Shown here piece after piece: positions 7,030 through 14,943 of a stretch of 35,425 nucleotides of DNA. Numbering within the stretch: position 1 is the stretch's first letter; each line of letters begins with the position of its first letter. This DNA comes from a virus: positions 1-35,425 of the IMG/VR virus record IMGVR_UViG_3300013285_000038; one strand, written 5' to 3'. The translations under genes and the position numbers were made by a program. Under the pieces are notes generated by a model. The model searched no databases, was not told the DNA's origin, and was given only the letters and a program-made list of their open reading frames with translations.

Positions 7030-7224
7030 TTAGCTACCTCTACCCCAATGGAATGGACGTAGTCCATTCTGCTCGTACTCACGGGTCAGCCGGTCTATAT
7101 CATCCGCGTTTTGCGGATTATTAGAGACAATATATGCTTCTAGTCTGGCCCCGTGCGTTAGTGGTTTCTCAAAGCTAGTGAACAGTTCAGTAAAAAAGTT
7201 ACTGACTGCATTCAGAGCAGCCAT
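7030..7224 (-). CDS. 64-aa small protein
   Basis: It reads MAALNAVSNFFTELFTSFEK, then LEAYIVSNNPQNADDIDRLT and a C-terminal basic patch. The NPQ-x-x-D-x-x-x-LTREYE helix resembles small uncharacterised proteobacterial proteins (the DUF3563 type comes to mind, with low certainty). It sits between the phasin-like gene and membrane peptides, with starts two or three bases after the previous stop. Confidence 0.55.
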   Translation of the reverse strand: MAALNAVSNFFTELFTSFEKPLTHGARLEAYIVSNNPQNADDIDRLTREYEQNGLRPFHWGRGS

Positions 7225-7226
7225 GA

Positions 7227-7520
7227 TTAAACTGCCTTCTTAGCTTTAGCTTTAGTAGTTTTGAAAAGGTCAGTAGCCGGTACTAAGGTTTTGACTTGTT
7301 CAGTAACATCATCATAGAATGACTTGCTGGTAAAAATCATACCTAAGGACATCATGCTTTGCATTCCTGCGTCTGCTGCTGCTTTGGTGTATTTACGTTG
7401 CGCTTCAACGAAACCGTTGAGCGTGTTTTTGATACCGTCGTGTTGTACGGTCTGGTCGACAAATTTCAATTTGAAATCCGAAACGCCGTCGATAAAGGCG
7501 TATGATGCTGCGTTAAACAT
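7227..7520 (-). CDS. phasin-like protein
   Basis: The 97-aa helical protein contains LNGFVEAQRKYTKAAADAGM, the pattern of phasins (amphipathic proteins coating polyhydroxyalkanoate granules), and ends in a Lys/Ala-rich tail (KTTKAKAKKAV) also seen in phasins. A TTAGGAGATTAAT ribosome-binding site precedes the ATG. A CATAAATA late-type box lies about 60 bp upstream. If it is a phasin, the phage may act on host storage granules or use the protein as a general coat. Resemblance is by motif and composition only. Confidence 0.45.
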   Translation of the reverse strand: MFNAASYAFIDGVSDFKLKFVDQTVQHDGIKNTLNGFVEAQRKYTKAAADAGMQSMMSLGMIFTSKSFYDDVTEQVKTLVPATDLFKTTKAKAKKAV

Positions 7521-7579
7521 ATTAATCTCCTAAGTGTGTGTGTTTAATTTGAGTTTTTGAATAGAACTCTAACTACATG

Positions 7580-7587
7580 TATTTATG
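7580..7587 (-). promoter_or_regulatory. possible late-type promoter box (CATAAATA)
   Basis: CATAAATA on the minus strand is one base from the T4 late consensus TATAAATA. It sits about 60 bp before the phasin-like gene, in an 89-bp non-coding gap (7521-7609). Confidence 0.4.
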
Positions 7588-7609
7588 CCATGAATCAGCA
7601 TATAATATA

Positions 7610-7840
7610 TTACTTTTTAGCTTTTTTAGCTTTAAGCTCTCGTGCTTCGCGGTCACGATCAACCTTCTTTTTTGCTAGCTTCATAGGTGGAGCGGTAGTC
7701 GCTGATGGCGCTGCCGAGGTTTTAGCTGGCTGGGCTGCGAAAACAGAAGTTGCAAAGTAAACCTCTATTAGTATTCCTAGCAGTATTCCTACAGCAAGTA
7801 CAGCAATAAATTTGACGATAAATGTGATGATTGATTCCAT
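7610..7840 (-). CDS. membrane-anchored protein with basic tail
   Basis: This 76-aa product has a hydrophobic segment at about residues 5-32 (ITFIVKFIAVLAVGILLGIL) ending in ATSVFAAQ, which could also be a signal-peptide cleavage site. A Thr/Ala/Pro linker follows, then a highly basic tail (KKKVDRDREARELKAKKAKK). An anchored protein binding nucleic acid or acidic phospholipid is possible. Function unknown. Confidence 0.6.
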   Translation of the reverse strand: MESIITFIVKFIAVLAVGILLGILIEVYFATSVFAAQPAKTSAAPSATTAPPMKLAKKKVDRDREARELKAKKAKK

Positions 7841-7855
7841 GATTTCCTCTTTATA

Positions 7856-8254
7856 TTATCTTGCTTTTAGAGACTTTAAGTAGCTGTCTATATTCCCATA
7901 TAAGCTAACCATCATAGCAATCTTACTATCGTAGAGCCGAATATGAGGTCTATTCTTTTTTCCTTCATTCTTTGTTACTCCTAAGAAATAAGGGCATTTG
8001 ATTTTTCTGCTCAGAGAAAGGATGTAATTATGATAACTACCTTCTATGGGACTTGTGAAGTCATATTGATAGAACTCAATTTCTGCCAGACGAAACGCCA
8101 TGTCGCCCATCTCCGTCAGCCTTAAACTATCGCCTCGCACACCAGTCTGCCACCATTTCTTCATTACATCTTCTAGTGGCCAGTCAGCCCATGTAACAGG
8201 AAGCTGACTCACTACAGCCTTAGTAATCAATTCCTTGACGGATGGTTTAGTCAT
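7856..8254 (-). CDS. conserved phage protein, 132 aa
   Basis: I place the start at 8254 (MTKPSVKELITKAVVSQ), overlapping the upstream stop; an ATG at 8275 is the alternative. The pattern WW-x-TGVRGDSLRLTEMGD, then LSRKIKCPYFLGV and YDSKIAMMVSLYG is shared by a widely conserved but uncharacterised family of T4-like phages (recognised from memory). It may have a winged-helix-like N-terminus (LRLTEMGDMAFRLAEIE). No enzymatic motif is visible. Confidence 0.7.
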   Translation of the reverse strand: MTKPSVKELITKAVVSQLPVTWADWPLEDVMKKWWQTGVRGDSLRLTEMGDMAFRLAEIEFYQYDFTSPIEGSYHNYILSLSRKIKCPYFLGVTKNEGKKNRPHIRLYDSKIAMMVSLYGNIDSYLKSLKAR

Positions 8255-8540
8255 CCGGATAAACTTTAGTGCCATTTGTTAAAAACACAACACTAAATTT
8301 ATCAGTTTTGAATTGTGCATTCAGCTTACGACACAGGTTTCTTGCATGACCGGGATTACTAAAACTAGTCTTCTTATATTTGGGTACAGCTTCACTATCC
8401 AAGTAGTGCTGACTTTTCAAGTTGATAGGGCAGTCGTCATAAAACACGGCCCATATTCCAGCAGCTTCTACGATCTGGTCGCATTTGTACGTAGTCTTGT
8501 CTACTATCTCTAGTACGATTTTTGGTTGTGTTCTGCTCAT
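8247..8540 (-). CDS. conserved small phage protein, 97 aa
   Basis: A soluble protein starting MSRTQPKIVLEIVDKTTYKC whose C-terminal half holds FSNPGHARNLCRKLNAQFKT, a pattern I associate with small hypothetical proteins of cyanophage-like T4 relatives. Overlaps the next gene. Function unknown. Confidence 0.65.
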   Translation of the reverse strand: MSRTQPKIVLEIVDKTTYKCDQIVEAAGIWAVFYDDCPINLKSQHYLDSEAVPKYKKTSFSNPGHARNLCRKLNAQFKTDKFSVVFLTNGTKVYPDD

Positions 8541-8544
8541 TAGA

Positions 8545-8733
8545 TTACCATTTTCCGCCCGTCAGCACAACTTGAATTGTTTCTGGTTCGGCTTTATGTT
8601 CGTGTTGGTCCAATAAGATTTTCATAATCTCATCACGTAGTTCTTTGGCATCATTCAACGTTAGCATTACTTCACGCGACTGCCTACCTTCACTAACTGC
8701 TATCTTATCAATAAACTTTTTTATATTGCTCAT
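8545..8733 (-). CDS. small helical phage protein, 62 aa
   Basis: The product starts MSNIKKFIDKIAVSEGRQSR and has a helix LTLNDAKELRDEIMKILLDQ, reminiscent of phage proteins with a short coiled coil. Its ATG overlaps the preceding stop (ATGA), and no Shine-Dalgarno is seen, consistent with translational coupling. CATAAATA ends four bases before the ATG but is itself coding sequence of the preceding gene. Confidence 0.65.
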   Translation of the reverse strand: MSNIKKFIDKIAVSEGRQSREVMLTLNDAKELRDEIMKILLDQHEHKAEPETIQVVLTGGKW

Positions 8734-9185
8734 GCACTATTTATGCTACTATTTGCCTCTTTCTCGGTCTTAAAAGGACCAATATAGTCATAACGCTGCA
8801 CAAATATGTACTTCGGGCAAAAAACTACAGCGAACTCAGCACCTTGTTTTACTGCGAACCAACCGGCCGCGAAGTAACACTTACTCTTGGGAGAAGTTGT
8901 ATATAGGTGCAAACGCTTGCGAACATCCAATACACTGTTATAGATATTGTTCCTGTTTGTAGGGAATACTGCAAAGGGAGGTTCAGTAGTTTTTGACTTT
9001 TCAATCTTAGTGAATTCGATATTCTTTGTCTTTTGAATTGCCCGTGTAGTGTCGTAGTGTTCAATGTTGTTTCCGATTTTTACATCGAATCCATTGCCCT
9101 CTGCGACTACATTACCGACTTTTTTCCCGCCATCAGTTACTACCCAGTACTGATTCTTGATGATAGGTTTAGCTACTAAGTTCAT
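8730..9185 (-). CDS. conserved phage protein, 151 aa
   Basis: It starts MNLVAKPIIKNQYWVVTDGG and alternates short beta strands (KVGNVVAEGNGFDVKIGNN), with a C-terminal CYFAAGWFAVKQGAEFAVVF segment. The family seems widespread in T4-like phages but uncharacterised. The start overlaps the upstream stop region and follows AAAGGATCACA. Confidence 0.65.
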   Translation of the reverse strand: MNLVAKPIIKNQYWVVTDGGKKVGNVVAEGNGFDVKIGNNIEHYDTTRAIQKTKNIEFTKIEKSKTTEPPFAVFPTNRNNIYNSVLDVRKRLHLYTTSPKSKCYFAAGWFAVKQGAEFAVVFCPKYIFVQRYDYIGPFKTEKEANSSINSA

Positions 9186-9636
9186 TGTGATCCTTTGTTA
9201 ATTCGCACAGGAACATAAAATGTTCGTATGCTTTTCGTACACTAGGTATGGAGAGTAATTTCTCTGCTTCTTCTTGCATTGCTTTGACGCCAGCTTCGGC
9301 ACAATCACGCACACACAATCCGTTGAGGCTGGCCAGATCGTCTCCCAATTCTTCCGCTAATTTCTTCCATGCCGTCTGCTGCCCGGGCGTAATAGGAGTC
9401 CTAGTAGGCCGTAGTTCACTAGCTTTGCTGATTGCTCGACAAACTGCATCCTCGGCCACACGGCCAGCAGCAATCATTGCAGCATAGTTGGGATCAATAT
9501 TGAACCTGCGGCTGGTGCCTCCGGGATAACACATAATAAGATGACTACCCTTGGGAAAACTGTCCATCCAGGTGTTGTCGTATTCTGCTACAGGCTTGTA
9601 CCTGCGTCCAACTTTTTCGTAGTAGATTTTGTTCAT
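9169..9636 (-). CDS. conserved phage protein with YPGG...RTPITPGQ motif
   Basis: A 155-aa protein whose centre reads CYPGGTSRRFNIDPNYAAMI then RPTRTPITPGQQTAWKKLAE. It is an Ala/Glu-rich helical protein of a family I recall from T4-like phages, without known function. ATGA-type overlap with the 70-aa gene upstream; its 3' end overlaps the next gene by 17 bp. Confidence 0.65.
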   Translation of the reverse strand: MNKIYYEKVGRRYKPVAEYDNTWMDSFPKGSHLIMCYPGGTSRRFNIDPNYAAMIAAGRVAEDAVCRAISKASELRPTRTPITPGQQTAWKKLAEELGDDLASLNGLCVRDCAEAGVKAMQEEAEKLLSIPSVRKAYEHFMFLCELTKDHNELSS

Positions 9637-9845
9637 AGTTGAAATTTCTTCAGATATTCTTTTACGCTAGTAGTGTTTTCTAGTGAGTAGTTAGGCACTT
9701 CGGGCTTTTCCTGCTCAAAGTTGATATCTTCCAGACCATACGTTTCAACGTACAGGTCGATCATGGTGTCGATCAGCATACCCAACTGCTCTTGATTAAG
9801 AGTACGAACAAGACTGCTAATATCAAACTGAATATTTTTACTCAT
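9633..9845 (-). CDS. small acidic protein, 70 aa
   Basis: It starts MSKNIQFDISSLVRTLNQEQ two bases after the exonuclease stop, with GAGGTAATTTGAT as ribosome-binding site. Helical N-terminus (LGMLIDTMIDLYVETYG) and acidic tail. Co-transcribed with the exonuclease. Unknown function. Confidence 0.6.
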   Translation of the reverse strand: MSKNIQFDISSLVRTLNQEQLGMLIDTMIDLYVETYGLEDINFEQEKPEVPNYSLENTTSVKEYLKKFQL

Positions 9846-9846
9846 A

Positions 9847-10863
9847 TCAAATTACCTCTTTGTTAAGCAATGAACCAGTGTAGGGACTGTTGAGCCATTT
9901 GGAGTAGACCTCGGCTTGATCAACAATCTTGGGTAAATTGTACCGACCGGCAAACTTCATCAGGTGAATTCCCACCTGTGATGTGTTTCTAGGTTGTAAT
10001 GATTCAATAATACATTTATCGAACGCATCTTTCAAATCTTGGGGCTGCGCGGACAGGTCGATGAGTGTGCGGTTTCTTTCATAATCATCACGCACACGAT
10101 GTTCAACTTCATTGTGGTCGATCCAGCGAGACAACATCAGCGTATTCCACGAAAATCCCTGCCGGTGTCTGTCGTTATATGCTTCTTTGATACCAACTTT
10201 GTTTTTGCTACCTACTTCCCTCACGCCCGGATATGCCGAAAAAATATTATCGCTAGAATCTCCCCGGATGCACTTAAAAAATAAAATATACTCAGGGTCT
10301 TCCAACAGCTTAGGTTCTTTAGTTTTCTTGTCTAGTACGGGCTTGCCCGTCTCTTTGAAGTATCCCTGTAGAGTTGCAAGCTCACCTAGGACTCCGTTAT
10401 ATTTTTTTACTTTTTCGGTAATTAATTGATCGTAATCAGTATCCGTGCTGATGATAAAATGTTCGTCGTCGGGATGCAAGTGAATGAAACGTGCAATCAT
10501 GTCATCAGCCTCGGCTTGCGGGTGCCTGAGGACACTTACGTTAGTTTTCTCTCGAATATACGTGCAAAACTTTTCATACGTATCCCAAAATAATTCAGAT
10601 TCGGCTTTGTCAGCCTCAGTAACTGATTGTGCATCAACCACGCGGTTCTTTTTATACGGAGCGTATATGTCCTTACGGAAGCTGCGGCCTTCAAGACAGA
10701 ATACCGCGTGATCAATTCCATACCGACGGACCGCTTGATTGACACTTGCAAATGTAATGTGCAAGGCTTGTGCTACCTTTTCCTCCGCATCAGTGCCGCG
10801 CGAGGCAACGTGACGGGCGCGGAAAAAAGTGTTGGCAGTATCGATGAGGGCGTATGTTGTCAT
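9847..10863 (-). CDS. 5'-3' exonuclease of the FEN/T4 RNase H family
   Basis: This 338-aa enzyme has the metal-binding acidic residues of flap nucleases: D8 in ALIDTANTFF, the EADDM cluster at 118-122, D141/D143 in STDTDYD, and IRGDSSDNI as the helical-arch or H3TH entry. It would remove RNA primers and 5' flaps, acting with the ligase and DNA polymerase found in this window. Length is close to T4 RNase H (305 aa). The ATG lies only six bases after a perfect -10 box, suggesting a leaderless transcript. Confidence 0.9.
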   Translation of the reverse strand: MTTYALIDTANTFFRARHVASRGTDAEEKVAQALHITFASVNQAVRRYGIDHAVFCLEGRSFRKDIYAPYKKNRVVDAQSVTEADKAESELFWDTYEKFCTYIREKTNVSVLRHPQAEADDMIARFIHLHPDDEHFIISTDTDYDQLITEKVKKYNGVLGELATLQGYFKETGKPVLDKKTKEPKLLEDPEYILFFKCIRGDSSDNIFSAYPGVREVGSKNKVGIKEAYNDRHRQGFSWNTLMLSRWIDHNEVEHRVRDDYERNRTLIDLSAQPQDLKDAFDKCIIESLQPRNTSQVGIHLMKFAGRYNLPKIVDQAEVYSKWLNSPYTGSLLNKEVI

Positions 10864-10869
10864 GTATTT

Positions 10870-10898
10870 ATTATATACTACTATTTAGAAAATGTCAA
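10870..10898 (-). promoter_or_regulatory. perfect consensus sigma70 promoter for the exonuclease
   Basis: TTGACA, 17 bp, TATAAT on the minus strand. The -10 box ends six bases before the exonuclease ATG, so transcription would start at or next to the ATG. The -35 box overlaps the end of the helicase gene. Confidence 0.92.
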
Positions 10899-12703
10899 GT
10901 CTTCTTTTTACCGAAAGCGTAGGTGTTCAAAAAATCACGCTGTCGTTGTGTCTTAAGCATATGTACGTTCGGGCAAACAGTTGCATGATTAGATGGGTCA
11001 TTGTTGTAACGGTTACCATCAATGTGATCTACTTGTAGAGTGGTTTTCCAATCTTCAATAAAGTCACCTAATGTGCTGGAGTCGTCCCCGTACTGCTCAA
11101 TATAACCCTTCACTGCTTGTTCAAAGCAAACACCCTTGCAGGCTTCGCAATGATCTTTGCGAAAAAGTTGGTTTAGCTGACCGTTGTCGAATGCGAGCCG
11201 CAAGCCAGACAATAACTTTTTTGGATCTTTCTGCCCGAATACTCCCTTCAAAATGTAGTCAATACCATCTACCATGTCAAACGTATCTGCTGTATAAAAC
11301 TCTTCAACTAATTTCATCAATTCAGTATCTTGTGGCAAGATAGCAAACGATGTGGACATTAGTGAATAGTAAGAACAAATCAACGATTTCACATTGTCTG
11401 ATTCTTTCAGCTTACGAATGAATTCAATGCCCATTGCATGATCACGGAAGAAAGGCAAACGACAAGTACGTGCAACAAACTGAGTGTAGCTATTGTGAAT
11501 AACTTTCTGTGCGGGCACTTTGCAAACAACTGCGGTAATCAAACGAGGGATGTTAATCCCCATTTTACCTGAATCTACAACTACCATCACAAGAGGGCGA
11601 TTCAGATACGCAGGGCTATTAGCCAATTTAATGCCATCGCTCATGCGCTTGATAGTCACACCGTCAAAGTGTTTTTCTTTAGATGTAGATACGAACAACA
11701 CACCATCAATGCGCTTTACAAACGCTTTGATATCTTTCATAACTTCGTCAATCGGAATACCGTTAACTGCGTTATTGCGACCGAGACTTAGAATAATGCC
11801 GGGCATCATCTTAGGCATCTTGTCAGTCATAGAGTCCCAGACACTTTGTGGAATCAACAATTGTTGATTTCGCACTTCATTTACTTGCCATGCAAATGTT
11901 TTGTATGCAGCGTGAAGTGTTTCATAAAGGTCCTCACGGTTACCGTGATAGTCAAAAAAGGTGAATGCGTTAGCTTCTTTGAATTTAGGCATTGTAGGCA
12001 ACTGCAAGTACATGTCAGCACCAACTAGTGTTTTCATGCGCTGACTTTGTGTGGGTGTTGCTGTCAAGTGAATGATAACAGTGCCAACATTCATCATAGC
12101 AGTTTGCATGTCAAACCATTTTGGTTCCCAGTTGTTATTATTAGTGCCCTGATCTTCTTTAGTAGTAGATGCGTCAGGGACACCCAAGCCACGGTGCGCT
12201 TCGTCATTGAAAATCAAATCAGGCAGCATCAGTTCAAAGTCATCGGGATTTAGTGGATCAAAATCTTCGTACAAGCCATACATGAATTGAGTAGTCATGA
12301 AAAAGTAACGAATGTCACCCGGCAAGTCAATGTCATTTTCCAATGCATATTTCAATTGCTTGCTGTCATACACTTTTACGAGATTCTTACCCATGTAAGT
12401 ACCATCGTACTTCATCATGCTGTCCAATGGCTCATCCACACATTCCTGAGAAGGTGCAGCAAAGAAAACGTTTTTGATTTTTTTGAACTTTTGTGCAACA
12501 ATGGTTGCAGTGTAATTAGTGATAGTAAAACTTTTACCACTACCAGTAGGAGCCTGAACAACAATAGCCTTTTTAGCTGATGATTTCAGGACCTTCTCAA
12601 TTGCGTCAACTACGTTGTCAACGAGGTATTCTTGCTGCAATGGTTCAATGTCAGGAACAAAAATTGAATCGATTGCGGCTGCTACAGTAAGACGTTTCTG
12701 CAT
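10895..12703 (-). CDS. SF2 helicase fused to an HNH nuclease domain
   Basis: Residues 1-480 form a superfamily 2 ATPase: Walker A APTGSGKS (51-58), DEAH box (167-170), motif III LTATPT (213-218) and motif VI QFVARTCRLP. The C-terminal part has a CEAC pair and then an HNH core, VDHIDGNRYNND with H560, then N572 and H581 (CPNVH). DEAH helicases of this kind resemble type III restriction Res subunits and T4 UvsW. The HNH domain suggests that unwinding or fork remodelling is coupled to cutting. It has its own promoter and stands beside exonuclease, nuclease and UV-repair genes. Confidence 0.88.
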   Translation of the reverse strand: MQKRLTVAAAIDSIFVPDIEPLQQEYLVDNVVDAIEKVLKSSAKKAIVVQAPTGSGKSFTITNYTATIVAQKFKKIKNVFFAAPSQECVDEPLDSMMKYDGTYMGKNLVKVYDSKQLKYALENDIDLPGDIRYFFMTTQFMYGLYEDFDPLNPDDFELMLPDLIFNDEAHRGLGVPDASTTKEDQGTNNNNWEPKWFDMQTAMMNVGTVIIHLTATPTQSQRMKTLVGADMYLQLPTMPKFKEANAFTFFDYHGNREDLYETLHAAYKTFAWQVNEVRNQQLLIPQSVWDSMTDKMPKMMPGIILSLGRNNAVNGIPIDEVMKDIKAFVKRIDGVLFVSTSKEKHFDGVTIKRMSDGIKLANSPAYLNRPLVMVVVDSGKMGINIPRLITAVVCKVPAQKVIHNSYTQFVARTCRLPFFRDHAMGIEFIRKLKESDNVKSLICSYYSLMSTSFAILPQDTELMKLVEEFYTADTFDMVDGIDYILKGVFGQKDPKKLLSGLRLAFDNGQLNQLFRKDHCEACKGVCFEQAVKGYIEQYGDDSSTLGDFIEDWKTTLQVDHIDGNRYNNDPSNHATVCPNVHMLKTQRQRDFLNTYAFGKKKT

Positions 12704-12736
12704 ATAATTGATCTCATTTATCTGTAAGAAGCCTCT

Positions 12737-12765
12737 ATTATAGCACTAAATCCATTTACCGTCAA
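12737..12765 (-). promoter_or_regulatory. sigma70-type promoter for helicase-HNH gene
   Basis: TTGACG, 17 bp, TATAAT on the minus strand, 34 bp upstream of the ATG at 12703. The spacer contains GTAAATGGATTTAG, like the spacers of the promoters near 5300-5900. The gap 12704-12827 holds nothing else that I can support. Confidence 0.88.
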
Positions 12766-12827
12766 CCTTTTATGCAATAACGAAAAGGTCACTGTGCATA
12801 ATTTTTGTGGAAGGATCGTATGCAACC

Positions 12828-13397
12828 CTACATCCATTTTTTCTTTCTATTTTCTGTTTTGACCATCAACTTCGCATAAAATGAAACTGCTTCTTTTCCT
12901 AGACGGTCAATCCATTCAGCTTTAGTCAAAGAAGTTTTCGGAGATTCAAAAAATGTAACCATGTTCTTAATTTGCAACTGGCCTACACCTAAATTTTGAA
13001 TGCTAAGATGATCCCAGTTTAACTCATATACATCCATCACTACAATATCTATAATTTTTTTCTCGATACTATCGTATTTGACAAAATTATAAATAAGAGG
13101 CTTATCCAAAGTTTTCAATCTATCTATGCTAATCAAATTAGGCATTTTGAATTTTAGTGCCGTATCACTAGTTTTATGGTCAATGTAGCAATTGTTTACT
13201 GTTATATCCTCAATACTTCTGCGACTGGAAGCAGGCACTACCTCAGTGAATGCCTCTGTCAGAATAATATTACATTGTAGTTCTAGCTTGTCTGCAATCC
13301 CGCGCTGTTGTAATTGACTAGACTCGGGAAAAGTTAACTTGGCAGCAAGACATTTTTGTATTGAGATTTTAAGTGCATCGGGCGTCAATTTTAGCAT
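12828..13397 (-). CDS. HincII-like PD-(D/E)XK restriction endonuclease-like protein
   Basis: The protein (189 aa from ATG 13397; a TTG at 13427 with GAGGT is an alternative start) has a PD-(D/E)XK core: D64 in SIEDI and D73-H-K75 in CYIDHKTSD. After it comes MPNLISIDRL, which parallels HincII, where DVKT is followed by APNIIS and AYKL. A C-terminal GVGQLQIKN and then TKAEWIDRLGKEAV matches the HincII MQIQF...TREEWAK segment. This alignment is from memory, not a search. HincII (258 aa) cuts GTYRAC; this protein is shorter at the N-terminus. No methyltransferase is present in the window. Possible role: cutting host DNA or rival phages. Confidence 0.6.
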   Translation of the reverse strand: MLKLTPDALKISIQKCLAAKLTFPESSQLQQRGIADKLELQCNIILTEAFTEVVPASSRRSIEDITVNNCYIDHKTSDTALKFKMPNLISIDRLKTLDKPLIYNFVKYDSIEKKIIDIVVMDVYELNWDHLSIQNLGVGQLQIKNMVTFFESPKTSLTKAEWIDRLGKEAVSFYAKLMVKTENRKKKWM

Positions 13398-13423
13398 GAT
13401 AATTACTCTGATAAGTTGTGTAG

Positions 13424-13882
13424 TCAACTTACCTCAGAACGTCCGTTTCCTATGTCTTTTGAGGTCATCTTGCGCAAGTCTCGATTCTCGGGATCCGCTT
13501 GTGCTTGTTCATAGACTTCTAAGGCCACGTTCCTGCAGACATTTTGAAACCATCGATCTATAATGTCTGACTCTTTGTCGTTCTCTTTCATCTGGTAGCC
13601 AACTCGACTGAGATTCAAAATGAACTTGGAATTCCAATCTAGCTCAAACGAACCTGCATTGATGTTGTCTGGGTCGACTTCCATGCTGAGAATGTTGACG
13701 TAGGGTTCATCGTTCGCAGTAGCTATTTCCTTAGCAGTAAGGACCTTTTCAACCTTTTCCTCTTTAGGTTTGCGGGCCTTGGCTGGCTTCTTTATCTTTG
13801 CAGGTTCAACTACCGGAACAATAATTGGTTCAATTACTGGTTCGGGCTTTTTAGAGAATAGGTTTTTTAGTTTGTGTAGCAT
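13424..13882 (-). CDS. conserved phage protein with Lys/Pro-rich N-terminus, 152 aa
   Basis: Residues 1-60 are a flexible Pro/Lys/Glu-rich arm (PAKIKKPAKARKPKEEK). The C-terminal domain reads ILSMEVDPDNINAGSFELDW then DIIDRWFQNVCRNVALE and ends GNGRSEVS. I recall this domain from T4-like cyanophage hypothetical proteins. It overlaps UvsE by 32 bp and touches the HincII-like gene, so the three are co-translated. Function unknown; the basic arm suggests nucleic-acid or protein binding. Confidence 0.7.
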   Translation of the reverse strand: MLHKLKNLFSKKPEPVIEPIIVPVVEPAKIKKPAKARKPKEEKVEKVLTAKEIATANDEPYVNILSMEVDPDNINAGSFELDWNSKFILNLSRVGYQMKENDKESDIIDRWFQNVCRNVALEVYEQAQADPENRDLRKMTSKDIGNGRSEVS

Positions 13883-14885
13883 TAGTATATGTATCGTAAA
13901 GTTTGAAGCTGGCTAAGTTTTTGCCCTTAGCCTCACACATGATATCAAAGTTATCATAGAATGTCAGCGCCCAGTCGTTCACTGCATCATTCCAGAAGTA
14001 ATCGCTGTGCGCCCGTAGTTTCTGTTTGTTGTGTCCTGCTGCAATCAGCGCACCATGATCGGGTAAGATAGATCGGGCATGGCCGATGAGTACATCTTCG
14101 CGGCTAACACTGTAATGCAAAGTAGGGCGAACACCACGCCAACTATCGATAACACGTTGTACAAGCGGATCAGTAGGGGAAATGTATTCTCCCTCACGAA
14201 TCCAAGTGTGGTGAATGTCCATGACCGTAGGTACGAGGTCAGATAATGATAAGCAGTCAGATAGTCCATGTGTGTATTCTTCGTTCTCAAGTGTAAGTGT
14301 GTTGCGAGCCTCAGGTGATAGGCGATTGTATACATCACGAATGCCCTGTGGACCCTTACGACCACTAATGTGTACATTGATTTTCATATCTTGAAACTGT
14401 TTTCCATAGCCCATCCAACGAGCCATATCAGCGTGATATTCGAATTCTCTAATGCTATTAGTGACTACCTCATCTCGGTCACTTGCTAGTACAACAAACT
14501 GGTCAGGGTGAAAACTCAAACGAACATCGTTCTGTCGAGCAGTCTCGCCGATGGGAGCAAACCAACGCGCAAGGTTAGATTGTACATCGCTGTCTTTCCA
14601 AAAGTCTTGCCATTCCGGATGCGTGTAAAAACTAAGCATATCGCTAGTCAACCGAACCATACGTAGTTCAGGTGCAAGTGATGCAACTTTCTTAACTAGG
14701 TTATGAGTATGCAGCAGGTTGCGTTTTGCAACGTCCATGACTTTTTCTTCTGCTACAGCCTTAGTTTGGCGCCGGGCCCATGCAAGGGTAGTTCCACCCG
14801 TGTTTAGCTCGGGTATGCTAGCGACCTCACCTTTACTGTTAATTTCAGAAAATTTGCAGGCAAAGCCGATACGCTTGATTGTCAT
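13851..14885 (-). CDS. uvsE: UV damage endonuclease, UvsE/UvdE family
   Basis: The 344-aa protein is full length for the family and holds the TIM-barrel metal ligands in order: RLSFHPDQFVVL, KINVHISGRKG, LTLENEE, VMDIHHTWI and HYSVSR. UvdE enzymes nick 5' of cyclobutane dimers and 6-4 photoproducts, using Mn2+ and a modified lysine. The gene starts MTIKRIGFACKF at 14885, behind its own promoter. In a surface-water phage it would serve light-damage repair together with the ligase and polymerase. Downstream genes overlap it. Confidence 0.93.
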   Translation of the reverse strand: MTIKRIGFACKFSEINSKGEVASIPELNTGGTTLAWARRQTKAVAEEKVMDVAKRNLLHTHNLVKKVASLAPELRMVRLTSDMLSFYTHPEWQDFWKDSDVQSNLARWFAPIGETARQNDVRLSFHPDQFVVLASDRDEVVTNSIREFEYHADMARWMGYGKQFQDMKINVHISGRKGPQGIRDVYNRLSPEARNTLTLENEEYTHGLSDCLSLSDLVPTVMDIHHTWIREGEYISPTDPLVQRVIDSWRGVRPTLHYSVSREDVLIGHARSILPDHGALIAAGHNKQKLRAHSDYFWNDAVNDWALTFYDNFDIMCEAKGKNLASFKLYDTYTNATQTKKPIL

Positions 14886-14913
14886 AGGTTATCCATAAGA
14901 TTGAGTAATACGT

Positions 14914-14943
14914 ATCTTAACACAATAATCATTACTTGTCAAC
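14914..14943 (-). promoter_or_regulatory. sigma70-type promoter for uvsE
   Basis: TTGACA, 18 bp, TAAGAT on the minus strand, 28 bp before the uvsE ATG. The -35 box lies in the last codons of the epimerase gene. Confidence 0.78.

Noticed and set aside
8738-8745. CATAAATA four bases before the ATG at 8733
   Set aside because: The bases are coding sequence of the preceding gene, and ATGA coupling already explains the missing ribosome-binding site.
12704-12827. Short minus-strand frame MHSDLFVIA
   Set aside because: Only nine codons, no ribosome-binding site; the gap is taken as promoter and leader.
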